Assembly (NCBI RefSeq): GCF_013608025.1
Contig: NZ_VDLV01000006.1
Span: forward strand, 52,339 to 89,577
From: Pseudomonas brassicacearum subsp. neoaurantiaca
GTDB taxonomy: Bacteria > Pseudomonadota > Gammaproteobacteria > Pseudomonadales > Pseudomonadaceae
Length of the DNA: 37,239 bases
Direction: 5' to 3'
A program made the translations under genes and the position numbers. How positions within the stretch are numbered: position 1 is the first letter of the stretch; every line of letters starts with the position of its first letter. The notes under the pieces are model-generated. The model searched no databases and was not told the origin of the DNA. It saw only the letters and a list, made by a program, of their open reading frames with translations. Shown piece by piece: positions 17,530 through 26,249 of this stretch.

Positions 17530-18561
17530 ATGGCATTACCAAAGAAAGCCAAGCTCATCAGTACGTTACTGCTCACCGTGGCGATCAGCGGGGCTGTCTA
17601 TATCAATCGGCCCGAATCCGCCGCATCAATCCAGTCGACAGACGATGCCTACGTGCTCGCCGATTTCACGGCGGTGGCGCCCCGAGTGTCCGGCACGGTG
17701 GATTCGGTGCTGATCGAAGACAACCAGGCGGTGAACAAAGGCGACCTGCTGGCGACCCTCGATGACCGGGATTTCATCGCCGCTGTGAATGCCGCGAAAG
17801 CCCAGGTCGCCAGCGCCCGCGCCGGCATCGCGAGCCTGCAAGCTCACCTGGCCCGGCAGGCCACCGCCATTCGCCAGGCACAAGCGGCGCTGGCTGCGAG
17901 CGAGGCCGAACTCAAGCTGGCGGCGGTCAACCAGACGCGGTATCGCAACCTGGCCAACGACGGTTCGGGCACCGTGCAGGCGCGGCAACAGGCCGAAGCG
18001 CAACTGAGCATCCAACAGGCACGCCGGGACAAAAGCGAGGCAGGCCTACAGGCTGCCCGGCAACAACTGGAAGTGCTCAAGGCCGACCTGGAAAAAGCCG
18101 CGGCGACCCTTGCCCACGCCGAAGCCACGCAAGCCATCGCCGAGTTGAAGCTTTCCTATACTCGGATTACTGCGCCAATCAGCGGAACGATCGGGCAGAA
18201 ATCGGTCCGGGTCGGTGGGTTCGTCAATGCAGGCAACCCCTTGCTCGCGATTGTCCCGCTCGATGCCGTCTACATCACGGCCAATTTTCGCGAGACGCAA
18301 CTGGCGCGCGTGGAGGCAGGACAAGCCGTGGAAATCGAAGTGGACGCGTTGCCCGGCGATGCGTTGCGAGGCACGGTGCAGAGCCTGGGGCCGGCCAGCG
18401 GCGTCAGCTATTCGGCCATCGCACCGCACAACGCCACCGGCAACTTCACCAAGATCGTCCAACGCCTGCCCGTGCGTATCCGCATTAATCCTGGCCAGCC
18501 CGACGCGACGAAGCTGCGCGTTGGGATGTCCGTCACCCCGCGTATTCGTGTGGCTGAGTGA
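17530..18561 (+). CDS. HlyD/EmrA-family efflux adaptor
   Basis: This 343-residue membrane fusion protein has one N-terminal membrane anchor (about residues 8-24), the EmrA-like STDDAYVLADFTAVAPRVSG block, a lipoyl half motif, an Ala/Gln-rich coiled coil (about 80-210) and the returning half (ITAPISGTIGQKSVRVGGFV). The conserved VYITANFRETQL segment follows. It links the MFS pump to the outer-membrane lipoprotein. It is the last gene of the operon. Confidence 0.92.
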   Translation: MALPKKAKLISTLLLTVAISGAVYINRPESAASIQSTDDAYVLADFTAVAPRVSGTVDSVLIEDNQAVNKGDLLATLDDRDFIAAVNAAKAQVASARAGIASLQAHLARQATAIRQAQAALAASEAELKLAAVNQTRYRNLANDGSGTVQARQQAEAQLSIQQARRDKSEAGLQAARQQLEVLKADLEKAAATLAHAEATQAIAELKLSYTRITAPISGTIGQKSVRVGGFVNAGNPLLAIVPLDAVYITANFRETQLARVEAGQAVEIEVDALPGDALRGTVQSLGPASGVSYSAIAPHNATGNFTKIVQRLPVRIRINPGQPDATKLRVGMSVTPRIRVAE

Positions 18562-18590
18562 CGTTCGGGTGCTGCTACGCCTGACAGCCC

Positions 18591-18625
18591 AGCACGATGT
18601 TTTCCAATATGTGCTTTAAAGTTTT
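18591..18625 (+). terminator. Weak candidate terminator after the efflux operon
   Basis: AGCAC (18591-18595) can pair with GTGCT (18611-18615), followed by the T-rich TTAAAGTTTT. The stem is only five base pairs, so this is a weak call. The REP pair about 60 bases further on may instead define the transcript end. Confidence 0.25.
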
Positions 18626-18686
18626 AATCCAGTTAAGTATTTTTAGCGAAGGCTGAGGGCATGCCCCTGTCAGCCATGACAGAACC

Positions 18687-18776
18687 TGTGGGAGCGAGCT
18701 TGCTCGCGATTGTGGTGCGTCAGTTGCGGATAAGGTGGCTGACACACCGCTATCGCGAGCAAGCTCGCTCCCACAT
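18687..18776. repeat. REP inverted pair (GGAGCGAGCTTGCTCGCGA family)
   Basis: A forward copy (GTGGGAGCGAGCTTGCTCGCG) and a reverse copy (CGCGAGCAAGCTCGCTCCCAC) are separated by about 45 bases. The reading frame of the TetR gene is open through the repeat, but the encoded residues are only translated REP sequence. The true TetR start is therefore downstream. Confidence 0.9.
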
Positions 18777-18825
18777 GGGTTTGTGGCTAGCCCCTCGATT
18801 TCCTCTATTCAACAAGGACCTCTCC

Positions 18826-19437
18826 GTGAGCGGACTGCGTGAACGTCAGAAAGCCGAACGCCGCCAAGCCATCAGCAAGGCGGCGGTGACATTGTTCGAG
18901 CGCCAGGGTTTCCAGAACACCACCATCGAGCAGATCGCCAGCCAGGCCGGGGTCTCGGCGCCGACGGTGTTCAAGTACTTCGGCAACAAACAGGAAATCA
19001 TCCTGGAAATCCTCCACGACGCCGACCAGCGCGCGCTCAAGGACACCCGCAGCCAGATCCCCGAGATCGACGACCCGGTCGAGGCGCTGTGCTATCTGGA
19101 GCGGCTGCTCACCGGTTACGCCTTGGAAGTGATGCACCCGAGCCTCTGGCGTGAGTTGCTGCCGCTGATCCTGTTCGGTGGCGGTAACGGATTGCCCGAA
19201 GGCTATCGAGCGATGAACGATGCTCTCAGGGCGGAGATCAGCGGCTTGCTCAGGGAGTTGCAGCAAGCCGGCAAGCTGCGCCCGGACCTGGACGTCGAAC
19301 TCGCCGCGTTCCTGCTCAACGATTACTCGCATCTGCAACTGTTTCGTTTGGTGAACCAGGAACAGCCAGACGTCGAGGCACACTCCTCCCAGGTCCGGCG
19401 TATCACCGAATTGCTGTTCCAGGGCATGCGCGCCTGA
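18826..19437 (+). CDS. TetR-family transcriptional regulator
   Basis: This 203-residue repressor-type protein has an N-terminal helix-turn-helix (AVTLFERQGFQNTTIEQIAS, then AGVSAPTVFKYFGNKQEI) and a C-terminal ligand-binding helical domain. The start chosen is GTG at 18826, with AAGGA seven bases upstream. The longer open frame from 18661 runs through a REP pair and is rejected. It converges on the PotF-like gene and is the nearest transcription factor to the hydrolase/porin/PotF operon, though it could equally control the efflux operon upstream. Its operator is unknown. Confidence 0.9.
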   Translation: MSGLRERQKAERRQAISKAAVTLFERQGFQNTTIEQIASQAGVSAPTVFKYFGNKQEIILEILHDADQRALKDTRSQIPEIDDPVEALCYLERLLTGYALEVMHPSLWRELLPLILFGGGNGLPEGYRAMNDALRAEISGLLRELQQAGKLRPDLDVELAAFLLNDYSHLQLFRLVNQEQPDVEAHSSQVRRITELLFQGMRA

Positions 19438-19441
19438 TGAT

Positions 19442-19470
19442 GCGAACCCGGCGCCGAAACGCCGGGTCGC
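19442..19470. terminator. Bidirectional hairpin between convergent genes
   Basis: GCGAACCCGGCG (19442-19453) and CGCCGGGTCGC (19460-19470) form a strong GC-rich stem with a six-base loop and one bulged A. It lies exactly between the convergent TetR and PotF-like genes. There is no T-tract, so termination efficiency is uncertain. Confidence 0.5.
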
Positions 19471-19475
19471 GTCCC

Positions 19476-20594
19476 TCAGCGATTGGTCTTGATGGCGGTC
19501 CATGCACGGGTGCGGATCCGCTCGACCGCGGGTGACACCGGCGCCAATGGGAACAGCGTCTTGCGCGCTTCGTCCGGCACATACATCGCCGGGTTGTTGC
19601 GGATCTCTGCATCCACCAGCGGCGTGGCATCGATGTTCGGGTTGGGGTAGCCGATCTTGTTGCTGATCCGCGCGATGACGTCGGGACGCAAGATGTAGTT
19701 GATGAAGGCGTAGGCTTCCGCAGTGTGCGGGGCGTTGGTGGGGACCATCATCACGTCCGACCACATCGGCGCGCCTTCCTTGGGCAGCGCCATCGCCACT
19801 CTGACGCCCTTCCCTGCGGCATCGGCCAGTCGGGTGGCCAGGGCGACACCGCCGGACCAACCCACGCCGACGCAGATCTCGCCGTTGGCCAGGTCCATGC
19901 CATAGCGCGACGAATTGAAATAGGTCACGTAGGGCCGGATCTTCGACATCGTCGCCTGCGCCTGGGCATAGTCCTCGCGCTTTTCACTGTTGGGGTCCAG
20001 CCCGGCGTAATGCAACGCGATGGGCACGATCTCGTTGGCGGCGTCGAGAAAACCGACGCCGCAATGGGTGAGCTTGGCCATGTTCTCTTCCTTGAAAATC
20101 ATGTCCCAGCTGTCCATCTGCACATCGGCACCGAGCACCTGCCGAACCTTGTCGACGTTGTAGCCAATCAACGTCGTGCCCCACAGATACGGCGCCGCAT
20201 AACGGTTGCCCGCATCGCCCACCGCTTCCAGTGACTTCATGAACTGCGGATCGAGGTGCTTCCAGTTCGGCAACTGGCTGCGGTCCAGGGGCTGGACGGC
20301 GCCTGCGGCAACCAAGTGACTTATGTTGGAGCTGCTCGGGTACACCACGTCATACCCGGAGTTGCCGGTCAGCAGCTTGGACTGCAGCGTCTCGACGCTG
20401 TCGAAGACGTCGTAGATCGGGCGAATACCGGTTTCCTCCTCGAAGCTCTTGAGGATTTCCGGCGGCAGATATTCGATCCAGTTGTAGATCCGCACGGTCC
20501 GCTCTTCGGCCAGGCTCGCACCGCAGATCAGCATCGAAACGGCAGTACCCAGCAGCGTCCTGGACAACACACTCTTCATGGTCAAACTCTTCAT
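19476..20594 (-). CDS. Periplasmic polyamine-type substrate-binding protein (PotF/SpuD-like)
   Basis: This 372-residue ABC-type binding protein has a signal peptide (cleavage near SLA-EERTV). The RIYNWIEYLPPEIL start and the FDSVETLQSKLLTGNSGYDVVYPSS segment are typical of PotF/PotD proteins that bind putrescine or spermidine. The start at 20594 has GGAG seven bases upstream. It is third in a minus-strand unit after a serine hydrolase and a porin. No permease or ATPase gene accompanies it, so it must borrow a transporter encoded elsewhere or act as a sensor. The ligand may be a polyamine or a related amine. Confidence 0.88.
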   Translation of the reverse strand: MKSLTMKSVLSRTLLGTAVSMLICGASLAEERTVRIYNWIEYLPPEILKSFEEETGIRPIYDVFDSVETLQSKLLTGNSGYDVVYPSSSNISHLVAAGAVQPLDRSQLPNWKHLDPQFMKSLEAVGDAGNRYAAPYLWGTTLIGYNVDKVRQVLGADVQMDSWDMIFKEENMAKLTHCGVGFLDAANEIVPIALHYAGLDPNSEKREDYAQAQATMSKIRPYVTYFNSSRYGMDLANGEICVGVGWSGGVALATRLADAAGKGVRVAMALPKEGAPMWSDVMMVPTNAPHTAEAYAFINYILRPDVIARISNKIGYPNPNIDATPLVDAEIRNNPAMYVPDEARKTLFPLAPVSPAVERIRTRAWTAIKTNR

Positions 20595-20630
20595 TATCTG
20601 GCTCCAGCGCGGCCGCGACGGCTCGCGGCA

Positions 20631-21968
20631 TCAATAGCGGTAGGTGAGGTAGAGTTCCAGCGCACTGAATTTCTTATCGTCGCCGAACACCTGCCGGGCC
20701 GCCGCCAGGGGCTTGACCCAGTTGTACGAGAGTGAAGTCGTCAGCGACTTCGAAGCCGCCCAGTCGAGGAAGATTACGCTCTCGTCGGCAAAGCGCCGAT
20801 CGCTGACCGCCGCGCCCATGTAGTTTTTTTCGTCGAGCCAGAACTGATAATGGATCGCGCCCAGGGTGAGGGTTTCGTCGAGGTGGGTCTTGAGGGAGAA
20901 CTGCTGGACGTTTTCATTACTGTTGAACAGCAGGTAATTGCCGACCACGTCACCGATCAGCCAGGTGCTCCAGTCGACGAACCCTTTGCTCAAGGATTCC
21001 CAGGCTTGCTGGCGGTTGTCCGTGAGGTTGCCGTCGCCGGAGAAACTTGCGTAGCGGTAACCAAGGATGGGCGTCAAAGGCAGGTTGTTGAAGGCGTAGT
21101 CAGCCTGGCCGTACCAGGCCTTGGCGTCGTATTCCACGCCTTCGCCGCTGCCGCGCTCCAAGGCGTATTCGGCATTCAGCGTCAGGTCCGGAATGCCTGG
21201 GATCTTGGCGTTCAACGCCCTGACGTTGTACACCAGCATGCCATCGCGACGTCTCGGCGAGGCCGGATTCTTTTGCCCCATGGCCTTGACCTTGAACGCG
21301 CTGGCGCCGAGCGTGACCTGGTCCTGGACGTTGTAGTCGAGGTTAACGCCGGTCATGCGAAAGTCACCCAGGTCGCTGTCAGTCCCGAGGACGAAGCCTT
21401 GGGCCTTGAGGGCGCCATGATCCCAGGCAACCACGGCTGAGTCCTTGAAAGCCGTCCGTGGGGCGAGCCAGTAGGCGCCGTCTTTCAATTGATCGAGGTT
21501 GCCATCCATGACGATGAAACCGGTGCCGATCATATAGTTCTGGCGGCCGGCGGTGACGGTCCACTCACCGGTGCGGAACCCGCCGTAGAACTCCTCGGTG
21601 TCGACCTTGCCGTCGGAGCCGCGGGTGAAGCCACCGGCATCGCCGTCACCGGTGTTGGTCGCGCCGACCAGAGAGCCGCCGGCCAACAGCGCGAAGTCCG
21701 GTTGCAAGGCGTATTCCAGCTTGACGCCGGGCTTGACGTAGAACTCCTGCCAATCGATTTTCGTGCCGTCGTTGCTGCCGCTGCGCATGTCGACGCGGCC
21801 CGCGCCGAAATTGACGTTGCGGGTGGAAAGCGCCGCGGCACCGGCGGTGAGGTTGACTTCGCCCTTGAGATTGCCGTCTTCGAAGGTATAGCCCGCGAAG
21901 GCGGCCTGGGTCGCCAAGGGGAGCCCGAGCGCCAGTAGCGTCCGGGACACATGGGTCGTGCAAACCAT
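20631..21968 (-). CDS. Outer membrane beta-barrel porin
   Basis: This 445-residue protein has a signal peptide (MVCTTHVSRTLLALGLPLAT, cleaved near AFA-GYTF). The remainder has alternating polar and aromatic beta strands and ends in the aromatic TYRY, as expected for an outer-membrane barrel. It resembles large substrate-specific porins such as the alginate-export/OprD-like group, but the exact family is not certain. The ATG at 21968 has a very good AGGAG site; an open extension to 22034 lacks one. Its place between a secreted-type hydrolase and a binding protein suggests uptake of the compound they handle. Confidence 0.75.
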   Translation of the reverse strand: MVCTTHVSRTLLALGLPLATQAAFAGYTFEDGNLKGEVNLTAGAAALSTRNVNFGAGRVDMRSGSNDGTKIDWQEFYVKPGVKLEYALQPDFALLAGGSLVGATNTGDGDAGGFTRGSDGKVDTEEFYGGFRTGEWTVTAGRQNYMIGTGFIVMDGNLDQLKDGAYWLAPRTAFKDSAVVAWDHGALKAQGFVLGTDSDLGDFRMTGVNLDYNVQDQVTLGASAFKVKAMGQKNPASPRRRDGMLVYNVRALNAKIPGIPDLTLNAEYALERGSGEGVEYDAKAWYGQADYAFNNLPLTPILGYRYASFSGDGNLTDNRQQAWESLSKGFVDWSTWLIGDVVGNYLLFNSNENVQQFSLKTHLDETLTLGAIHYQFWLDEKNYMGAAVSDRRFADESVIFLDWAASKSLTTSLSYNWVKPLAAARQVFGDDKKFSALELYLTYRY

Positions 21969-22085
21969 AAGTAGCTCCTGTTGATTTATTGTTGTTACAG
22001 GGCAGTGAATGGCGGCGCAGAACGTCGCCAACACCAGGCAAGGCCAGGTGAACGAAACGTGATTTCTTGTGGGGCGCAGCTCAGT

Positions 22086-23348
22086 TCAGCGGGCAAGGTC
22101 CGCCGCGATGGCGCGCAGCATGCGCACGCTGTCGCCATCGAACGGGCTGACCGCCTCTTTCAACGACGACTGCTTGACGATCACCACGCCGGAAGGCTTG
22201 TCGATGAACAGGTATTGCCCATGGATGCCGCCAGCCATGAGCGCCTGGCTGTGGTCGTTGAACACGTACCACTGGCTGCGATAGGACGCGCCGGGGGTCC
22301 ATTCGGCGAAGTCCGGTGCGGTGGCGTAGACCGCCGGGTCGGCGCCGGCGGCGATGCGGGCGACGGTCTGCGCCGAAAGCAATCGCCGGCCGTCATGACG
22401 GCCCTCGTTGGCCAGCAATCGGCCGAAACGCGCCATGTCACGCAAGGTCGCGTTGAACCCGGCACCCGCAACGCTGCGCCCCCACGGGTCAGCCAGGAAA
22501 TAGCCATCGCGCTCGCAGCCCAGTTGGCTCCAGATCTTCGCCAGCAGTTGATCGCAGGACTGGCCCGACGCCCGCTCCATCACCCAGGCCAACGCTTCCG
22601 TCGTCGCCGTGACGTAATGGAAGAATCCTCCATGAGCGCCCTGCTTCTTCAATGACGGCAGGAACTGATACAGCGACTCGAACTGCGCGTATTCAGCCGG
22701 CGCCGGCTGGAACCCGCAGGCGTAGCCGTACTGGGAGCTTTCCGAATCCGGGTCTTCATAGACTTCGCTGTAGGCGATGCCGACGGCCATGTCGAACAAC
22801 TGGCGCACCGTCGCGTCGCCGAAGGCGCTGGCGGCCAGTTCCGGCACATAGTCGGCGGCAGGTCGGGCCGGGTCGAGCAAGCCGTCAGTCACCAACTGCT
22901 CACCCAGCGTGCCGATCAGCGACTTGGTCACCGAGAACATGACGTGGCGGTCGTGGGGTTGTTGACCGTTGAAGTAGCGCTCGAACAGCACCGTATCGCC
23001 CTGCATGACCAGGAAGGCATCGGTCTGGCTGGCCACGAGATGGTCGATGACGCTGATGCTCAAGCCGCATTCACTGTCGAAATGCAGTTGATCCAGCGCC
23101 CCTGGCGCCTGCCGCAACGGGCTGGCCGGGCCGATGCCTGCCGGAACATCGATCGAAGGCCGCAGCCGCGCGAGGTGGCGAAAACCCCATTGGCTGAACG
23201 GCGAGCGCATCCAGTTGTGCCAGGTGACGCGGCGCTGAGGTTCGGCGGGAAAGCCCTGCATGAACGTGGGGGCCACGCTCGCTCGGATGGGAGATTCGTG
23301 GGTCTGGACATACAGGCTGGCCAGTGTAGGCACCGTGTTCTGATTCAT
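22086..23348 (-). CDS. Serine hydrolase of the class C beta-lactamase/6-aminohexanoate-dimer hydrolase type
   Basis: This 420-residue enzyme has the SxxK catalytic motif S139-V-T-K142, a YSE motif at about 193-195 and a C-terminal GIHGQYLFID block that supplies the third active-site element in this fold. The DRHVMFSVTKSLIGT region is close to NylB-like amide hydrolases and esterases rather than true beta-lactamases. No clear signal peptide is seen, so it is probably cytoplasmic. It is the first gene of the minus-strand unit with the porin and PotF-like protein. A natural amide or ester of an amine is a reasonable but unproven substrate. Confidence 0.85.
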   Translation of the reverse strand: MNQNTVPTLASLYVQTHESPIRASVAPTFMQGFPAEPQRRVTWHNWMRSPFSQWGFRHLARLRPSIDVPAGIGPASPLRQAPGALDQLHFDSECGLSISVIDHLVASQTDAFLVMQGDTVLFERYFNGQQPHDRHVMFSVTKSLIGTLGEQLVTDGLLDPARPAADYVPELAASAFGDATVRQLFDMAVGIAYSEVYEDPDSESSQYGYACGFQPAPAEYAQFESLYQFLPSLKKQGAHGGFFHYVTATTEALAWVMERASGQSCDQLLAKIWSQLGCERDGYFLADPWGRSVAGAGFNATLRDMARFGRLLANEGRHDGRRLLSAQTVARIAAGADPAVYATAPDFAEWTPGASYRSQWYVFNDHSQALMAGGIHGQYLFIDKPSGVVIVKQSSLKEAVSPFDGDSVRMLRAIAADLAR

Positions 23349-23394
23349 CGGGTCGCCCCTGGAAATGACTCTGCGTCAAAGCAGATGCAGAGAA

Positions 23395-23423
23395 ATAATT
23401 ACCCGATGTATTTCTTTAGTCAA
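23395..23423 (-). promoter_or_regulatory. Candidate sigma70 promoter for the hydrolase/porin/PotF operon
   Basis: On the minus strand TTGACT (23418-23423) and AATTAT (23395-23400) are 17 bases apart, in an AT-rich gap about 45 bases before the hydrolase ATG. Confidence 0.45.
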
Positions 23424-23462
23424 TAAATGTTTTTATCTCCGACAAGCTTTTTCTCGATCAAG

Positions 23463-23477
23463 GGGCGATCATCGCCC
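23463..23477. promoter_or_regulatory. Perfect 15-base palindrome in the divergent hydrolase/sfnR-like region
   Basis: GGGCGAT-C-ATCGCCC is a perfect dyad with a one-base centre. It lies about 40 bases upstream of the candidate -35 of the hydrolase operon and about 90 bases before the sigma54 activator gene. It has the size of an operator for a dimeric repressor such as a TetR protein. Confidence 0.4.
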
Positions 23478-23564
23478 ACGCCTTAAGCTTATAACTTGAT
23501 GTTATTTGTTTTATATTTTTTAGATCACTTAGATTAAGGTTCCCTCACCAAACGGGCCACCGTC

Positions 23565-24668
23565 ATGCAGCTCCTCACGCTTCCCCCCTCGCCCGGCCTG
23601 GCCACCTCGATTCGTGCCACGGCCCAGGTGTTCGCAGACCCCAGTTCCCAGGCCTTGCTCGCCCACTTGCAGCAAGTGGCGCCCAGCGACGCCAGCGTAC
23701 TGATCATCGGCCAGACCGGCACCGGCAAAGAGTTGGTGGCGCGCCACGTCCACAACCTCAGCGCCCGACGCGACAAGCCGTTCGTGGCGGTGAACTGCGG
23801 GGCGTTTTCCGAGACGCTGGTGGAGGCCGAGTTGTTCGGCCATGAGAAAGGCGCGTTCACCGGCGCACTGACGGCCAAGGCCGGATGGTTCGAAGAGGCC
23901 GATGGCGGCACGCTGTTCCTCGATGAAATCGGCGACCTGCCACTGCCGATCCAGGTCAAGTTGCTGCGTGTTCTGCAGGAACGCGAAGTGGTCCGCCTGG
24001 GCTCGCGCAAGAGCATCAAGATCAACGTGCGGGTGCTGGCGGCCACCAACGTGCAACTGGAGAAAGCCATCAACGCCGGGCATTTTCGCGAGGACCTGTA
24101 TTACCGCTTGAATGTGGTCAGCCTGGTGCTCAAGCCCTTGCGTGAACGGCCCGGCGACATCCTGCCGCTGATCCGGCATTTCATTGCCGAATACAGTCGC
24201 CGGCTCGGTCATGGCGAGGTCACGCTGGATACCCAGGCCCAGCGCAAGCTGCTCGATTATTCGTGGCCGGGGAATATTCGCGAATTGGAAAACGTGATCC
24301 ACCACACGTTGTTGATTTGCCGCAACAGGGTGATCGGCGAGCAGGATCTGCACCTGTCCAATTTCCGCATCGAGCGCCAGGACACGCCGCAGGACAGCGC
24401 GCCACAAACGGCCGAGGCGTTGCTGGAAAAAGCCTTTGTGCAGTTGCTCGAGCAAGCGCACGGCGATGTCCATGAAAAAGTCGAAGCCGCCCTGCTGCGC
24501 ACCGCCTACCGATACGCCAGTTGCAACCAGGTCCACACCGCCAGCCTGCTGGGCCTGAGCCGCAACGTCACCCGCAGCATGCTGATTCGGATCGGTGAGT
24601 TGGTGGTCAACCGACGCCGTGGGGCACTGAGTACGCGGGATGGTCGGGTGGTGAACCTTTCAACCTGA
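23565..24668 (+). CDS. sfnR: Sigma54-dependent activator without sensory domain, SfnR-like
   Basis: This 367-residue enhancer-binding protein starts almost directly with the AAA+ domain. Walker A GQTGTGKE is at about 49-56, the sigma54-contacting GAFTGA at 96-101 and Walker B TLFLDE at 116-121. A Fis-type helix-turn-helix (QVHTASLLGLSRNVTRSM) ends the protein. Lacking an N-terminal sensory domain, it is likely controlled by its own expression level, as reported for SfnR in Pseudomonas dimethyl sulfone metabolism. The neighbouring SfnG-type gene and the sigma54 promoters at 31388-31403 and 31633-31648 support the name. No strong ribosome site precedes the ATG. Confidence 0.82.
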   Translation: MQLLTLPPSPGLATSIRATAQVFADPSSQALLAHLQQVAPSDASVLIIGQTGTGKELVARHVHNLSARRDKPFVAVNCGAFSETLVEAELFGHEKGAFTGALTAKAGWFEEADGGTLFLDEIGDLPLPIQVKLLRVLQEREVVRLGSRKSIKINVRVLAATNVQLEKAINAGHFREDLYYRLNVVSLVLKPLRERPGDILPLIRHFIAEYSRRLGHGEVTLDTQAQRKLLDYSWPGNIRELENVIHHTLLICRNRVIGEQDLHLSNFRIERQDTPQDSAPQTAEALLEKAFVQLLEQAHGDVHEKVEAALLRTAYRYASCNQVHTASLLGLSRNVTRSMLIRIGELVVNRRRGALSTRDGRVVNLST

Positions 24669-24682
24669 CCCAACGCCCACCT

Positions 24683-24808
24683 GTGGCGAGGGAGCTTGCT
24701 CCCGCTGGGCTGCGAAGCAGCCCCAACCTGTCGCTGTGATGTCAGATCCACTCAATCAGCTGCATTGGGGGCGCTACGCGCCCCAGCGGGAGCAAGCTCC
24801 CTCGCCAC
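24683..24808. repeat. REP inverted pair (GAGGGAGCTTGCTCCCGC family)
   Basis: A forward copy beginning GTGGCGAGGGAGC and a reverse copy ending CCCTCGCCAC flank an 80-base spacer. It fills the gap between the convergent sfnR-like gene and the binding protein gene, where it can act as a bidirectional hairpin. Confidence 0.9.
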
Positions 24809-24873
24809 GGGTTCGCTGTCTGGACGAAAGGCCATCACCACGCCGGGCGGCTTTGCAAAAGCGACCCAAGTCG

Positions 24874-26199
24874 TCAGGATTCCTTGCTGCAATCGCGCGG
24901 CGTGATGCCCTTTTCTCGCGCGTACTGGTGCGACGAGGCTTCGATGATCGGCCGCAGCAAGGCGCGGTCGGCCTGTACCCAGTCGCTGATCAGTTTCCAT
25001 TGCGTACCGTCCCACTGCTGGAAGCGCACCGCGCCGCCCCCTTCATGGTCCGAGCAAGACAACTGCAACGGCTGCACCAGCCCCAATGCGCCTAGTTCCT
25101 TGAGGCGCGCGTCATCCAGCCTGAGATTCTCGAAGCCCCAGCGCACCTGCTCGCCGGTCAACGGTTGTTGGCCGAACTTCTGCTGGGCGATGCGCACGGC
25201 CTCGACGTTGAGGATGCCGTTGACCACGCCCAGGTTGTAATACACCGTGCCAAAACGCTTGGGGTCCGCCAAGTCGCCGTGGCCCGCGTCGACCACATCC
25301 TTCTTAATGCCTTGCAGCACCGGGAAATCGGTGCCCGACGGGTGCGTGGTGATTGCAATGAAGCCCTTGGCCGCGGCACCGGCTGGGGCGGCGTCATCTT
25401 CGGAATTGCTCCAGATATTGCCGATGATGTGGTCGGCAGGGAAACCGACTTTCTGCGCGGTTTTCAGCGCCACCGGGTTCATCACGCCCCAGCCGCGCAG
25501 GATCACCCAATCGGGTTTTTCCCGACGGATGTTCAGCCACTGCGACTGTTGCTCGTTGCCCGGATGCGGCACCTCGAGCAGCGTCAGGGCAAAGCCGTAT
25601 TTGTCCGCCAGGGTCTGCAACACCTCGTTGGTCTCCTTGCCGTACGGCGAGCCGTGGTACAGGGTGACGATCTTCAGGCCCTTGAGTTTATCCAGCCCGC
25701 CGGCGCGCTGGCCGATGTAGTTGATGATCGCCGACACTTCGGAATACGGGTTCAACTGCAGCGGAAAAACGTAGGGAAACACGCTGCCGTCGGTGGAGTC
25801 CGTGCGGCCGTGGTTGATGGTGATCAGCGGCAATTTGTCGTTCGTCGAGCGGTCCAGCGTGGCGTAGGCGATGCCCACCGACAGCGGGTTGGTGGCGGCT
25901 GCGGGCGCGCCGTTCAAACCTTTCTTAAGGCGCTCGTAGCACTCGACGCCCTTCTCCACCACGTACTCGGTTTCGCATTCGCTCCAGGTCAGCTTCACCC
26001 CGTTTACGCCGCCGTTGGCGTTGACGTATTTGAGGTAGTCGATGAAGCCACCGAAAAACCCGGTGCCGCCGGCCGCATAAGGGCCGACGCGATAGCTTTG
26101 CAGCGGGAAGTATTGTTCGTTGCCCGCCTGGACGGAGAACGCCGCGGCGGCGAGGGTCAGGGCCAGCGCGAGGCGGCTGGCGATCGATCGTTTGGACAT
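24874..26199 (-). CDS. Branched-chain-amino-acid-type ABC substrate-binding protein
   Basis: This 441-residue periplasmic binding protein of the LivJ-like type I fold has a signal peptide (cleaved near VQA-GNEQY). Its sequence has the pattern of this family (GFFGGFIDYLKYVNANGGVN, a late KTAQKVGF segment). The ATG at 26199 has AAGGA seven bases upstream; the longer open frame to 26697 reads through the permease gene in another frame and is rejected. It is the last gene of a six-gene minus-strand unit headed by the SfnG-type monooxygenase, so the ligand may be a sulfur compound rather than an amino acid. This is inferred from position only. Confidence 0.88.
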   Translation of the reverse strand: MSKRSIASRLALALTLAAAAFSVQAGNEQYFPLQSYRVGPYAAGGTGFFGGFIDYLKYVNANGGVNGVKLTWSECETEYVVEKGVECYERLKKGLNGAPAAATNPLSVGIAYATLDRSTNDKLPLITINHGRTDSTDGSVFPYVFPLQLNPYSEVSAIINYIGQRAGGLDKLKGLKIVTLYHGSPYGKETNEVLQTLADKYGFALTLLEVPHPGNEQQSQWLNIRREKPDWVILRGWGVMNPVALKTAQKVGFPADHIIGNIWSNSEDDAAPAGAAAKGFIAITTHPSGTDFPVLQGIKKDVVDAGHGDLADPKRFGTVYYNLGVVNGILNVEAVRIAQQKFGQQPLTGEQVRWGFENLRLDDARLKELGALGLVQPLQLSCSDHEGGGAVRFQQWDGTQWKLISDWVQADRALLRPIIEASSHQYAREKGITPRDCSKES

Positions 26200-26249
26200 C
26201 GGATTTTCCTTGTTATGAAGCCATAGAGAAACAACGCAAAAGGGACTCT

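Noticed and set aside
18661..18825. N-terminal extension of the TetR gene
   Set aside because: The extra residues are translated REP sequence. A GTG with a good ribosome site lies just downstream at 18826.
23361..23374. GG-N10-GC pattern (possible sigma54 promoter) near the hydrolase start
   Set aside because: Only the GG and GC dinucleotides match. The rest of the -24 block is absent, and the orientation would place it far from the sigma54 activator start.
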